The notes under the pieces: generated by a model | Seen by the model: only the letters and a program-made list of their open reading frames with translations | Database searches by the model: none | What the model was told of the DNA's origin: nothing | Assembly (NCBI RefSeq): GCF_029542785.1 | Contig: NC_083377.1 | Coordinates: 1-64,000 of the forward strand | From: Malassezia japonica | Lineage: Eukaryota > Basidiomycota > Malasseziomycetes > Malasseziales > Malasseziaceae | Reading direction: 5' to 3' | Length of the DNA stretch: 64,000 nucleotides | Part shown: one piece after another, positions 39,680 to 50,988 of the stretch | Position numbering within the stretch: position 1 is the first letter of the stretch | How the letters are laid out: each line of letters starts with the position of its first letter | Position numbers and translations under genes: made by a program

Positions 39680-42106
39680 ATGCTGTACACCCGTACCGTC
39701 CTGGGCCTCCTGGCCCTATTTCACGCTGCGGGCGTGCTTGCCAACACGCCTATCCTTCCTCGTGACGACTCGCACGGACCCGAGCAGCCGGACACCGCGC
39801 CGAACCTGCCGGAAATCCCCCAGGTGCCGTTCCTGGGCAACGACTCGATGCCGTACAGCGCGCCGTTTTACCCTTCGCCCAACACCTCGACGCGCGGCTG
39901 GTGGAAGGAGGCCGTGGAGCGCGCGCGCAGCGATGTCGACAAGCTCAATGTGACGGACCTCGTGGCGCTCGTGACGGGCGTCGGCTACGGCAACGGCCGC
40001 TGTGTCGGCAACATTGCCGCTGTGCCCAAGATCGGCTTCGAGGGCCTGTGTCTGCAGGACTCGCCCGCGGGCCTCCGCCAGGTCGACCGCGCCACCGCAT
40101 TCCCAGACGGCATGACGACCGCCGCGACCTTTTCCAAGGAGCTCTTTTACGAGCGCGGCGTCGCCATGGCCCAGGAATTCCGCACCAAGGGCGCGCATGT
40201 GCAGCTCGGCCCTATGATCAACGTCGCACGCTCGCCGACGGCCGGACGCAACTGGGAGGGCTTTGGCGCCGATCCGTACGTGAACGGCGAGGCGGCCTTC
40301 TATACGACGCTCGGCATGCAGTCGCAAGGCGTCCAGGCTACGCTGAAGCACTACCTCGCCAACGAGCAGGAGCATTTCCGCAACACCGGCTCGTCGAACC
40401 TCGACGGCCGCACGGAGCGCGAGCTGTACCTGCACCCCTTTTTGCGTGGTATCCAGGCAGGTGCCGTCTCGGTCATGTGTGGCTACAATCTCGTGAACAA
40501 CTCGTGGGCGTGCCAGAACTCGGAGCTGCTCAATGCGCGCCTCAAGACCGAGCTTGGGTTCCAGGGCTACGTCATGACCGACTGGGGCGCGCACCGCTCG
40601 GGTGTCGCCTCGGCCAACGCCGGCCTCGACATGTCGATGCCGGGTGGCACGTCATGCTGCGAGTTCAATCTTACCTCGAGCTACTGGGGTCCGAACCTGA
40701 CCGACGCGGTGACCAACAGCACGGTGGCCAAGACGCGTCTCGACGATATGGCGACGCGCGTCCTCGCCGCGTACTATTTCCTGCACCAGGACAAGGAATA
40801 TCCCAAGGTCAACTTTGACTTTATCGACCACCTCAACCCCGCGACGAACGAGGCGGTGGATGCGACGCAGGACCACGACACGATCGCACGCACAGTCGGC
40901 GCCGCGGGCTCGGTCCTCCTCAAGAACGAGCGTAATGCGCTGCCGCTGCACAAGCCGCGCAAGATCGCCGTGATCGGTGCCGACGCCGCGCCGATGCTCC
41001 TCGGCCCGAACTACTACACGGACCGCATCGGTCCCCCGTCGAGCATTGTTGGCCAGGGCTGGGGCTCGGGCACGGTCGACTACAGCTACTTGATCTCACC
41101 GTACGAGGCGCTCCAGCACCGCGCACGCAAGGACCGCACCGCGATCAACTGGTCGCTGGATGACTACGACCTGAAGAATGCGCAGACGGTCGCCAACTAC
41201 ACGGACGCCGCGCTGGTCTTTGTCACGTCGCTTTCCGGCGAAGGCTACGGCACGGTGCCCCAGGCGCCGGACGGCAACATGGGCGACCGCAACAACATGA
41301 CGCTCTGGAACGGCGGCGAGGAGCTCGTCAAGGCGGTCGCTGCGATGCACAACAACACGATCGTCGTCGTGCACTCGGTCGGCGCTGTGCTCATCGAGGA
41401 CTGGATCGAGCACCCGAACATTACTGCGGTCGTGTTTGCCCACCTCGGCGGCTCGGAGAGCGGCAACAGTATCACGGACGTGCTCTACGGCGAGTACAAC
41501 CCCGCCGGCCGCCTGCCGTACTCGATCGCAAAGAAGCGCGAAGACTATGGCGCAGAAGTCTTGTACAATGACAAGGCGCCGCACCCCCAGGTCAACTATA
41601 CCGAAGGCCTGCTGATCGACTACCGCCACATTGACGCAAAGCGCATCACGCCGCGCTTCGAGTTCGGGTTCGGCCTGTCCTACACCAACTTTAGCTACGC
41701 CGACCTGGACGTGGACCGCGTCGACGGCAAGCACGGTGGCACCTGGAACGGACGCTGGCACGGCAAGCGTGCGCCGGACGGCCTGCCGGACTGGCTCTTT
41801 GAGCCCATGTACAACATCTCCTACTCGGTCAAAAACACGGGCGAGCGCGACGGCCACGAAGTCCCGCAGCTGTACCTCGCCTTCCCGCCCTCGAGCGGCG
41901 AGCCCCCCCGTGTGCTCCGCGACTTTGAGCGCGTGTGGGTGCCCAAGGGCAAGACCGTCTCTCTCTCTCATACGCTCAGCCACTACGACGTGTCAGTCTG
42001 GAACACGACCCAGCAGCAGTGGCTGCAGCCCGAGGGCCGCATCGAGGTGCTTGTCGGCGCGTCGTCGCGCGACATTCGCCTGAATGCGACTCTCTACGAT
42101 CCATAA
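39680..42106 (+). CDS. Secreted beta-glucosidase (glycoside hydrolase family 3)
   Basis: 808 residues, single exon. The signal peptide occupies about residues 1-21 (MLYTRTVLGLLALFHAAG). The GH3 N-terminal barrel carries GLCLQDSPAGLR, NWEGFGADPY, KHYLANEQEHFRN and the nucleophile Asp in YVMTDWGAH (near residue 300). The alpha/beta sandwich begins near VLLKNERNALPL, and a fibronectin-III-like domain closes the protein (VKNTGERDGHEVPQLYL). Many Asn-x-Ser/Thr sites indicate glycosylation. It would release glucose from cell-wall glucans or host glycosides. Unlike its neighbours it has no detectable intron. Confidence 0.95.
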   Translation: MLYTRTVLGLLALFHAAGVLANTPILPRDDSHGPEQPDTAPNLPEIPQVPFLGNDSMPYSAPFYPSPNTSTRGWWKEAVERARSDVDKLNVTDLVALVTGVGYGNGRCVGNIAAVPKIGFEGLCLQDSPAGLRQVDRATAFPDGMTTAATFSKELFYERGVAMAQEFRTKGAHVQLGPMINVARSPTAGRNWEGFGADPYVNGEAAFYTTLGMQSQGVQATLKHYLANEQEHFRNTGSSNLDGRTERELYLHPFLRGIQAGAVSVMCGYNLVNNSWACQNSELLNARLKTELGFQGYVMTDWGAHRSGVASANAGLDMSMPGGTSCCEFNLTSSYWGPNLTDAVTNSTVAKTRLDDMATRVLAAYYFLHQDKEYPKVNFDFIDHLNPATNEAVDATQDHDTIARTVGAAGSVLLKNERNALPLHKPRKIAVIGADAAPMLLGPNYYTDRIGPPSSIVGQGWGSGTVDYSYLISPYEALQHRARKDRTAINWSLDDYDLKNAQTVANYTDAALVFVTSLSGEGYGTVPQAPDGNMGDRNNMTLWNGGEELVKAVAAMHNNTIVVVHSVGAVLIEDWIEHPNITAVVFAHLGGSESGNSITDVLYGEYNPAGRLPYSIAKKREDYGAEVLYNDKAPHPQVNYTEGLLIDYRHIDAKRITPRFEFGFGLSYTNFSYADLDVDRVDGKHGGTWNGRWHGKRAPDGLPDWLFEPMYNISYSVKNTGERDGHEVPQLYLAFPPSSGEPPRVLRDFERVWVPKGKTVSLSHTLSHYDVSVWNTTQQQWLQPEGRIEVLVGASSRDIRLNATLYDP

Positions 42107-42132
42107 CGCCACAGACATTCGTTGCACTATCA

Positions 42133-43488
42133 TTACGCCATCTTTTGAAACTTGCGCGCGCCGAGCGTCGATTGGTCGGCGGCCATAGGAATGCTCACCG
42201 CCGATGCATGCCACGGTGCAGGCTGCGCTGGCGCTTCGTAGACTGGCGGGCTCGGTGTCGCCGGCGCACTCGTCCACGCACCGCCCACAAACTGCGCGGC
42301 GGAGCGGCGGGGGACGCTCGACGGCATGCCGGCTTGGTCGTACTTCTTGCGCGGCGTGCTCGACGCGGCGGGCGGGACATACTGGCTGATGGCCGGCGCG
42401 ACGTGCGCGACCAGCAACCGGCGGAAGCGTACCGTGGGCCAAAAGAGGGGAATACGCGCAGGGAGCAAGAGCGACAGCTCCTTGGAGCGATCCGCCTGCG
42501 GCGCAGTCGGCAGCACCGCGGCCTGCGACCCGAGTGCCGTGCTCTGTGGCTGGGGATCCGCAAGCAATGCGAGCACCGAACAGATCGGAAAGACGAGCAT
42601 AAAAAGCATCAAGTTCAAGAGCCCGCTCGGGTGGAAAAAGGACACGGCGGTCGACGGCACGCCGAAGCCGATCAGGTACGACCAGTGCGACTCGCTGAAG
42701 CGGAGGCGCTGTGTGAGTCTTGCAACGTACCTTTTCCAGCGACCATCCCCGCACCGCCCAGATCTGTTCGAAGCAAAAGTAGCCGTCGACCATCGACATG
42801 ACCAGGAACGCGAGCGGCGGCCCGAGGTAGGGAATGCACTGCAGGCCAAAGCACACCACCGAGTAGTTGACAATCAGCGCAAGGCGGCACACGTGCTCGA
42901 CCCACGTCGTCGCCTGCAGGCGCTGGCGTATGCCAGCGACCTTGACGTTCTGTGCAGAGTACGCGGCCTCGGCGACGCCCGTCGTCCAGGTCGAGGCCAT
43001 CAAGTAGCTCCCGGCAATCAGAGGGTATAACCAGAATGCACTCGAGACCGAGCCGACCCACACGGCGGAAGTATCCTCGTTCTCGAACGAATCTGCCTCG
43101 TCGTACCACGTCCGCGACGGAAGCATGGTGAGACGGAAAAAGTATACGAGCGCGCACACGGCGGTGCTGAGCAGCAGGCCCTTGAGCAGTCCCATCCGCA
43201 GTTCGGACGACCTGTGTGAGGAGAGCAAGAGACGTACATCTGTACCAGTCCCATGGCGCGCTTCCAGCGATTGGCATCCGTCCAGCCGCCGTACGCCCAG
43301 CGTGCGTGCAGCTTGGCGCTCCGGGCGAGGCTCATCCTCGGGGCGTGGATCGTGGGCCCCTTGGCGCTCCACAGACCCGGAGTCGACGAAGGCCACCCAG
43401 CATCGTAGTCCTCATCCAGCTGTGACGTAATGCTTGCGTCTGTGTCCAAGTCGACCGACTGTAGGACGACGCGATCGTGACGTCCCAT
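42133..43488 (-). CDS. EI24-domain multi-pass ER membrane protein
   Basis: Exons 43488-43238, 43211-42731 and 42708-42133; introns are 26 and 22 nt. The product is 435 residues. After a soluble N-terminus come about five hydrophobic segments. The motifs WSLEKRLRFSESHWSYLIGF and GVPSTAVSFFHPSGLLN, spanning the second splice junction, are characteristic of EI24 proteins. Animal EI24 is an ER protein linked to autophagy; fungal members are poorly studied. The Pro/Ala-rich C-terminal tail is disordered. It is head-to-head with NSL1, 79 bp apart. Confidence 0.8.
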
Positions 43489-43567
43489 GGCCCCTGCACG
43501 TCGAAAAGCTTGCCGTCGAAACCAAGGGCGTTGCTGACTAAGCACGTGTTGTTTACGGAGCGACACG

Positions 43568-44269
43568 ATGCCGAAAGAGCTGCCCAAGGTCGACTTGGAG
43601 CACCCAAGCGACCTGGACTATATCATCAACGCAGTACGAAAGTATGCGTTAGATGCAGGGAAAGAGCGCTTGCGGGCGCGTGGGCTGCACGGCGCCGCGT
43701 CCTCGCTCGAGGACACGCTCGAGCACGCGGTGGAGCGCGTACGTTGCCTGACTGACACAGTGGGTCTATGCCGCGCGCACACGGCTCATGCACAACGTGC
43801 TGATCAATGGCATGACCTTTTCCGAATACAGCAAGCAGGCAGCGGCTACGGAACCATTCGACGAGGCGCTCGCGAACAAGGTCGACACCTTGGCCGAGGA
43901 AGTCGACGAGCTCGCGGAGCGCGTCGTCTCTTGCCGCAAGGCGATCCCTACTGCCTATGCACAGGCGGTCCAGCGCCGCTCCGAGGCGCTTGGCACGCTC
44001 GCCGATGCGCGCGAAGAGCGGCGACAGCGCCGCCTGCGCACCGCGAAACCCCGCGCACGCTTCCCCGCGCTGGCCAAAGGCGAGCCTCTGAGTGTCGATC
44101 TCGAAGCCAAGGGCCGGTCTGAGGATGCGTTGCGCACCGTATATACCCAGCTGGAGCAGCTCCGCGTGGTACGTATGTCACCTTCTCATGGCAGAATCTA
44201 TTGGAGCGTGCATCTGCAGCCGAAGATCAGGAACGGCTGGTTCGGCGGCTTCGGCAAATGCCCCCTTAG
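43568..44269 (+). CDS. NSL1: Kinetochore MIND/Mis12 complex subunit Nsl1/Mis14
   Basis: Exons 43568-43738, 43761-44168 and 44195-44269; introns are 22 and 26 nt. The product is 217 residues, largely helical. An N-terminal LEHPSDLDYIINAVRKYA segment, the NVLINGMTFSEYSK motif and the helix FDEALANKVDTLAEEVDEL-AERV followed by R-K-A-I-P match the Mis14/Nsl1 family in order. It would link inner and outer kinetochore as part of MIND. The last exon supplies a short basic end (RLVRRLRQMPP). Another DASH-linked kinetochore gene, ASK1, lies 20 kb away. Confidence 0.72.
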
Positions 44270-44644
44270 CGCCTCCATTGGCCTACGCTAAACCGGGAAT
44301 AAAGGTTTGTGACGTTCGCCTGTCCAATCTGGGAGGCCCGATGCGCATGCGCCACTGCTGCCTCTGCGGAGCGCCGCCTGCGGTAGCTGCGGGACTTTGT
44401 GCTATAGGTCAAACATAATTGGTTGCGCCTGTCGATGAACCCTCATACAGGGAGGTGCTGACAAAGCAATTCCGAAAAACCAAAAATAATTTCGTCGGAA
44501 TCCGGCGCATTACCGGCTCAGCAGCGCGGTGCAGCCCGAAGTCGGTGCGAGCGCATGTTTCGTTGGCTTGGCTCAGCGACAGTGCAGCAACGACATTTGT
44601 TCACCGCTCCCCTCTCAGGAATCCATCGCACCACGACCAACATC
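44270..44644. other. Intergenic region, probable GPD promoter
   Basis: At 375 bases this is one of the longest gene-free stretches in the core part of the window. No ORF with protein character, RNA gene or repeat is seen. The unusual length compared with the 50-150 bp typical here suggests a stronger or more regulated promoter for the downstream glycerol-3-phosphate dehydrogenase. Confidence 0.4.
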
Positions 44645-45932
44645 ATGGCTATCGAGAAGCAGAAGGTCGCCATTATCGGCTCAGGCAACTGGTACGTTTA
44701 GAGCAAGCGAGCAAGCAGCTAACACTGCGCAGGGGTAGCGCCATTGCCAAGATTGCGGGTACGTACAGGCACAGCCTGTGGGGATTCGAGGTACTGACCG
44801 ACAGGCTACAACGCTGCGCGCCACTCGGACTCGTTCGAACGCCAGGTGAACATGTATGTCTACCAGGAGAAGGTAGGTGCTGCGCGCCCTGAGCGGAATA
44901 CTGACTTCTAGATCGACGGTCAGAACCTGACGGACATCATCAACGAGGAGCACACCAACAAGAAGTACCTCCCCAACGTGCAGCTCCCCGAGAACGTCGT
45001 TGCCATCTCGAACGTCGAGGAGGCCGCGCGCGACGCGACTCTTCTGATCTTCGTGCTGCCGCACCAGGTACGTTTTTGCTGCATGGAGAAGCTCACACGA
45101 CAGTTCATTCTTAATGTCTGCAAGTCGCTCAAGGGCAACATCTCGCCCAAGGCCCACGCCATCTCCATGATCAAGGGTGTCGACGTGCGCGACAACAAGA
45201 TTAGCATTTTTGCCGACGTCATCCAGGAGGCTCTCGGCATCCCTTGCGCTGCTCTTAGCGGTGCCAACATCGCCAACGAGGGTACGTTACTTTTTTTTGC
45301 TCACAGCAGTCGCCCGCGACAAGTTCTCGGAGACCACCGTCGGCTACCGCCCCAACCAGCGCGAGCTTGCCCTGTCCTACGTCAAGCTCTTTGACACCAA
45401 CAACTTCCGCGTCGGCATGATCGACGATGTTGCCGGTGTCTCGCTCTGCGGTGCCCTCAAGAATGTCGTTGCCATCGGCGCCGGCTTCTGCGATGGTCTC
45501 GGCTGGGGTGACAACGCCAAGGGTACGTTTCCACTGACTAACCTTAGCTGCCATTATGCGCATTGGTCTTATGGAGATGAAGAAGTTCTCGCTCGAGTTC
45601 TTCCAGAACGTCAAGCCCGAGACCTTTACCGAGACCAGCGCCGGTATTGCTGACCTGATCACGACCTGTACGTATGGCGACACGACTGACCTCCAGGCTT
45701 TGGTGGCCGTAACCGCAAGTGTGCCGAGGCCTTTGTCAAGACTGGCAAGCCCTTCTCGGTCCTCGAGGCGGAGCTGCTCAACGGCCAGAAGCTCCAGGGT
45801 ACCGAGACCGCCCGCGAGGTCTACCAGTATCTCTCGTCGCGCAACCGTGTCGATGCCTACCCTCTCTTCCGCACGATCTACAAGATCTCGTTCGAGGGCA
45901 TGCCCCCGGCCCAGCTCACTTCCGACCTCTGA
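44645..45932 (+). CDS. GPD1: NAD-dependent glycerol-3-phosphate dehydrogenase
   Basis: Eight exons: 44645-44691, 44733-44758, 44805-44872, 44912-45067, 45104-45281, 45310-45522, 45548-45667 and 45697-45932. Introns are 41, 46, 39, 36, 28, 25 and 29 nt, longer than those of the neighbours. The product is 347 residues. It has the Rossmann motif [38 protein letters not shown], the catalytic-lysine region [17 protein letters not shown] and [10 protein letters not shown]. The enzyme reduces dihydroxyacetone phosphate to glycerol-3-phosphate for osmolyte and lipid synthesis. Intron-dense 5' ends and longer introns are typical of highly expressed fungal genes. Confidence 0.95.
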
Positions 45933-46057
45933 GTCGTGCGTGAATCCCATGCTCTTCACTAGCGCTCTGCGCTGAGGCGGGCCTTTGTTGCATACTGTGA
46001 CGCTGGCACACGAGCATTCTAATGGACGTTTCACCGTGAATAGCTGCTCTATAGCGA

Positions 46058-46775
46058 TTATTTGCCTTCCCAGAATGCTTGTTCGCGTGCGCCTTCCACC
46101 GTATCGCTTGGCGTGGGGACAAAGGTACGGCAGCGCGACTTGAATACCTCGAGTGAGCGGCGGCGGATGATGGACTCTACTGCGAGCTCGTTGCGCAGCT
46201 GTCGCTCCGTGAACTCTGCGCGGTTCTCCGCGCGGCTCCACGCAGGAGCGGGGGCAGGCGCCGCGACATAGTCCTTGTCGAGGCGGCTGTCGGGGTTCGT
46301 CGCGCCCGCGGCAGGGTTGGCGGCCTGGCCGTTGACTGCAATGCAGTAGCGGATGGTATCTTCACGGCGCACCCATACGTCCAGCAGCTCGCGCCAAAAC
46401 GAGGCACAGACCGTGTCGTTGAGCGACGCGTAGGTCGACTTGCCGAGATCGGCCGCGGCCGCCGACGAAAAACGCTTGTCGTGCTGCTGCAGGAGCGACG
46501 GCGGCGCGGACGTGCCTGTATCACGAGAGCGTGCGGATGAGCGGTTCAGACGCAGCGTCACTCCATCGTCCAACGCACGGAACTGCCGCAAGAGGTCTGT
46601 GTGAGACGCACGCCGTACCTTTAAACTCCACGAGCTCCAAACAAATGCTCGGCGAGACGTCGCGCACGCTCGGGGGCGTGGGCACGGGCGCCGAAATCGA
46701 CGTACTGCTCGACTCGGGCCCCGCGTCCGTGGGCTGCGTGCGCATCGGTGGCGAAAAGTACACCTTCGGCACCAT
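46058..46775 (-). CDS. MIX23: MIX23/CCDC58-family protein (Cid2-like)
   Basis: Exons 46775-46619 and 46596-46058 with a 22-nt intron whose donor is GTACGG. The product is 231 residues. After a Pro/Ser-rich N-terminus the family core reads CLELVEFK-DLLRQFRALDDGV, across the splice, then CASFWRELLDVWVRREDTIRYC and SLEVFKSRC near the end. The paired cysteines and the RxLDD motif define the MIX23 (caffeine-induced death protein 2) family, intermembrane-space proteins imported through the Mia40 route. It is head-to-head with HNT1, 156 bp apart. Confidence 0.82.
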
Positions 46776-46931
46776 TCCTTCCAGCGTGGGTGGAGCCGGC
46801 CAAAGTGTTCCACGTGGCAAAGCACATGCACGGACGCAGCGGGCTCGGTGCGGGGCTGTCGTCTGACACGATCTCGGTCGTTCTTCACGATTTTCCGCCC
46901 TACTACACGTCTCCTTTTCCAAGCTACCAAG

Positions 46932-47410
46932 ATGGCCACTGACGAGAACTGCATCTTTTGCAAGATCATCGCTGGCAAGATCCCCTCGCGCAAGTTCCTC
47001 GAGACGGAGAAGAGCTATGCCTTCCTCGGTACGTTGCACGACTAACGCAGATATCGGACCTTGCTCGCGGGGCCACAGCCTGATTATCCCCAAGCATCAC
47101 GCTGCCAAGATGCACGAGCTTCCGGATGACAGCCTTGCCGACATTCTGCCGGTCGCCAAGAAGATTGCGATCGCCACGGGAGCGACCGACTACAACGTGC
47201 TGCAGAACAATGGCCGCATCGCGCACCAGGTCGTGGACCACGTGCACTGTACGTGTATACGCTAACGCAGTTCATGTTATCCCCAAGCCTACCGAAGAGC
47301 AAGGCCTAGTTGTCGGCTGGCCCTCGACCAAGCCTAACAACGAGGAGCTGGACGATGTACGTGGGGGGGTCTCACCACAGGTGTACAAGAAGATGATGGA
47401 GAAATTGTAG
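46932..47410 (+). CDS. HNT1: HIT-family nucleotide hydrolase (Hnt1/HINT)
   Basis: Exons 46932-47028, 47051-47248, 47271-47356 and 47381-47410; introns are 22, 22 and 24 nt. The product is 136 residues. It begins with the zinc-type motif CIFCKIIAGKIPS. The histidine triad VVDHVHFHVIPKP is built by the second splice, between HVH and FHV. Hnt1 hydrolyses adenosine 5'-phosphoramidates. The third intron is a multiple of three and has no stop, so its retention would insert eight residues without breaking the frame. Confidence 0.95.
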
Positions 47411-47431
47411 AGTATTGTACACACCTATAGA

Positions 47432-47761
47432 CTAGAGATACATGGAACTGCCCAGGTACGCTTGGGCATGGGCCTGGCGCTGGAGGGGGTCCACCGGCGG
47501 AGCGGGGAGGACAGCCACCGTGGATATCCACTTGCCGGGTATCATGACCATCGGGACGTGGCGCTCAGAGCACACTTCGTCGGTCTGGGGGTCGAGCGTC
47601 TGCTCCACGGCCTCGTTGAGAATGGCATTGCCTTGCGAGTCTATGCACACAAGCATGCCACAAATCGCGCGTGGGCTGTCAGACAGCCGTATCCGGAGAT
47701 GCTGCTCCAGGTAGCGGGTGCGGACGCGGTCTTCGGCCGCAGAGGCTTGCGGCGTCGCCAT
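47432..47761 (-). CDS. NAA38: LSM-domain auxiliary subunit of NatC (NAA38/Mak31)
   Basis: 109 residues, single exon. An Sm-like fold is indicated by LEQHLRIRLSDSPRAICGMLVCIDSQGNAILNEA (Sm1) and a terminal VPMVMIPGKWISTV segment (Sm2) in place of the RNA-binding IRG motif, as in NAA38/LSMD1. In yeast the protein (Mak31) supports the NatC N-terminal acetyltransferase. The ATG at 47761 is the only one before the domain. The gene lies 21 bases from the convergent HNT1 stop and 80 bp head-to-head from TLS1. Confidence 0.8.
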   Translation of the reverse strand: MATPQASAAEDRVRTRYLEQHLRIRLSDSPRAICGMLVCIDSQGNAILNEAVEQTLDPQTDEVCSERHVPMVMIPGKWISTVAVLPAPPVDPLQRQAHAQAYLGSSMYL

Positions 47762-47841
47762 CCGGGTGGTGGTGAGACGCTTCCCCGCATCTTTTTTGCT
47801 GAGATAAGCGCATGGTTCGTTCCTCACGCACTGTGTAGGCG

Positions 47842-48801
47842 ATGCAGCCAGACGGCGGGGAGCCTGCCGAGGCCTCGCCGGTCTTTAAGAAGCGGGGGCA
47901 CCGTGGAAAAGTGACCAAGATCTCAGCCACAGCCTTGCCGGACGATGCGGCAGATAACGCGTCGCCAGATGATGGAGAAAAATCGGCTAGGTACGTGCAC
48001 CGACTTACCCAGTCCGGCGGTCGACGAGCTCGTCACCCTGCGCAACCTCTTGCGCAAGCCAACAGGCATCGAGCTCAGCCAGCTCAACCAAGGTGACACG
48101 AAGAAAAAGGGGGGAGAGCAGGGGACAGCTGCGGGAGGAGACGCGCATGCCAATGCCATACACAAACTCGTGCACAAGGACCATTTTCAGGGCGAGACGC
48201 GCGCCATGGATGTGGACAAGCACATGTACGCACCTGCGCTTACCCAGGATGGACTATGTCGAGTCAGAAATGCGCAAGCGGAAATTGGGCGACGGGGGCG
48301 ACATGTCGAAAGAAGGGCTTCAAAAACGCATGGTAGACCCGGCAGACGAGCTCTTCCAAGTCGCGGAAAAGTACCGCAAGCTGCAGCGTGAGGCACAGAG
48401 CGAACTTCCTTCGCAGACATCTCGCCCTAGCGCCGAAGGCCACTCGACTCTAAGTGCTGCCATGCTCAGTAAGGTGCCCGAAATTGATCTCGGCATCAGT
48501 GCGCGCCTGCAAAACATTGAGGCCACAGAGAAGGCGAAGCGCGAGCTCTATGAAAAGCGACAGAGTGCGCCCAAGCCGGACGCGCCGACTGGGCCTTGTA
48601 TGTCCCTTGGCTAACCCAGTTTTCCGCGCCAACGCCCGCACGCCGTCGGCACGCGACGAGGCGGCGCTTTTGCGAGATGCGCGCCGCGAGGCCCACGGCG
48701 AGCCGATACCCCCCCGCCCCGAGCCGCGTCCCCGGCACGAGCAGGCGAGCGATGACCGGGTGCTGGGCCGCTTTAAGAAGCGGCAGCGCTCGTTTCGGTA
48801 G
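47842..48801 (+). CDS. TLS1: TLS1/C9orf78-family splicing-associated protein
   Basis: Exons 47842-47990, 48013-48225, 48248-48597 and 48620-48801; all three introns are 22 nt. The product is 297 residues, charged and mostly helical. Family hallmarks are AMDVDKHM-MDYVESEMRKR, formed by the second splice, and VPEIDLGISARLQNIEATEKAKRE. In fission yeast Tls1 controls splicing of shelterin transcripts, and human C9orf78 sits in the spliceosomal C complex. The C-terminus FKKRQRSFR is basic. It is therefore a second splicing-related gene in this window with its own micro-introns. Confidence 0.88.
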
Positions 48802-48827
48802 CATAGTGTACAGGACGACTACGATCA

Positions 48828-50988
48828 CTACGGAAGCATCGATTCTTCGTCGCGAGGCGGCCGCGCCCAGTCCCATAGCCGGACCGTGCCGTCGTCGGCA
48901 CAGCTGGCGAGCAGGCCTTGTACCTTGTTCCACACCGTGCTGTATACCACGACCTGCTTGCGGCTGTAGTAGGCGTGCGAGGCGGGCAGTGCATCCATCG
49001 ACGGCGCACCGAGACCCGTCGCAGGGCGGCGCAGCGTGCCGTCTGTATGCGAAGCTTCGAAGCCGTGTCCTTCGAGGGTCTGCAAGACATTTGACGACTC
49101 GCGGTCCCACACATACACGAGGCCGTCCTCGGAACCACTGATCAAGAGGCTGGGGTGCGCAAAGGAGCACCGGATAAAGTTCTTCGACGTGTTCTGATGG
49201 CCCTTGAAGCGCTGCAGAGGGCGGAGCATACGCATGTCCCAGAGACGGTTCGAGTTGTCCTTGGAGCTGGTCAGGAGCTGCATTCCGTCCTCGCTCATCT
49301 CCACCGAGGTCACCTCGCCTAGGTGGCCAGGGAGCGTGCGGATGCACAGGCCAGACAAAGTGTCCCAGAACCGGATCGAAGTATCTTTTGCACCGCTCAC
49401 AATCATGCGTCCTTGCGGCGAAAAGACGCCAGACGACACGCCGAGCTGGTGGCCCGGGAACATGCGGATCGCCGTGCCAGTGGCCAAGTCGTAGAGACGC
49501 ACGAGCTTGTCGTAGCCACCGCTGAGCAAGTGCCCTTGGTCGGGACTAAAGCGGCAACAGTACACATCGCCGTAGCCACCGCGCAGGGTAAGCTGGGCGA
49601 GCGTCGACTCGGTACTCCAAATCTTCACTGTCGAGTCGCCACTCGCACTCGCAACAAAGGCGCCGTTGAGGGTCGCATCCACATCCCAAATACGGCTTGT
49701 GTGCCCTTCGAGGAGCGCATCGCATTGTCCCGAATCGGTGTCCCACAGGCGCAGAGAGCAGTCGCTCGATCCACTGACCAGCTTGCGCCCGTCCTCGCCA
49801 ACAAAGCGCACGCACTTGACGTTCTGTGCATGCCCATAGAGTGTCTTGCGACACCGGTTCGGCACGACAAAGCCCGAGTAGTCTTGCAGCAAGCTGTTGA
49901 CCACAGGCACAGTGCGCTTCTGGTAGCGAGCAAACTCCACCTGGTAGGCCATCGACTGATGCAGCAGCGTGAGCAGGCGGCGGGGCGGGACGTGCACAGT
50001 GCTCTTCTTCTCCGTTTCAGAGTTACCATTGGTGCCGCTGTGCCCCGCTTCTGTCGCAAACGGAGCATCACAGCCGGCAATCGTCTCGCGGTCGTCGCGG
50101 TCCTGGTCGAGGATCGGCGAAAACTCGGCAACAAGGGCCTCACGAGCGGGCTGGATACCCTCCCAGGACCGGAAGGACGGTGCATCGGTCACCGAGCGAG
50201 CGGACAGCAGGTAGCACAGATCACCAAACTCGGCCGCATGGGGCTGGTAGTGCTCGAGCGGCTTGAGTCGCTTCATTAGGAACGTAAACGCCTTTTGGAA
50301 TTCACGGTGCTCAATATGCTCCAGGTACTGCTGCTTGTAAATCGCATAGAGGAACGCCTTGTGGTCCTTGAGCAGCGGCTTGGAGCACATCTTATCGACT
50401 TCCGACCAGTTTCCTTCCAAGAGGTAGTTGCGCAGCTTCCTGTGCTCTGCCATGGTATCCTCGCGCTCGCGAATCTTGATGCCTGCCTCCTCGAGTAGCG
50501 CCTGACGAGCGGCGCCAAAGCCTTCGTCGTAGAGCCACTGACTAATAATGCGCACAATGTCTTCCTTGATGCGCGGGCTGTTCCACGGCATGATGACCGA
50601 GTTCACTGTGTCGCCCACGTTTGTTGCACCGAGCGACGTTGATGTGTTTAGCGGGTTCGAATCTGAGGCCAGCGACGGGGTCACGCCGGTCTGCAGCGAA
50701 GGCTCGGTAAAGTAGGGGGTTGCCCGCTGGTTTTGGCGGTCAACCACATCCTGGTCATTTGCCTCGTGCCAGAGACTGGGTCAGTACGAGCACATACGCT
50801 TTCATGCGGTCGTTCCAGTTGGTGCCCGGGTGTCCATCGGCCCTCTCCGGCGACGCATTCACCAGAGCACCGTTCCTGCCCGTGTCGTCCGTACGACTCT
50901 TGCCTTGGTCGTAGGAAAAGTAGGGGGCAAGAGAATAGATCTCATTTAGGAGCGAGTCCTCTCGAGACCGATCGTCGGCATCCGTCAT
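48828..50988 (-). CDS. LisH-CTLH-WD40 repeat protein
   Basis: Exons 50988-50798 and 50775-48828 around a 22-nt intron. The product is 712 residues. The N-terminal 150 residues are polar. A LisH motif ([21 protein letters not shown]) and a CTLH-like helical region follow, then about seven WD40 repeats (for example [42 protein letters not shown] and [14 protein letters not shown]). The layout resembles WDR26/Gid7, SMU1 and Topless-type scaffolds, but I cannot assign an orthologue. It is probably an assembly platform in a nuclear or ubiquitin-ligase complex. The start at 50988 is the first ATG; the frame is open further upstream. Confidence 0.8.

Noticed and set aside
44419..44892. Open frame spanning the GPD1 promoter and first introns
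   Set aside because: It runs through well-defined GPD1 exons in the wrong frame and has no protein character.
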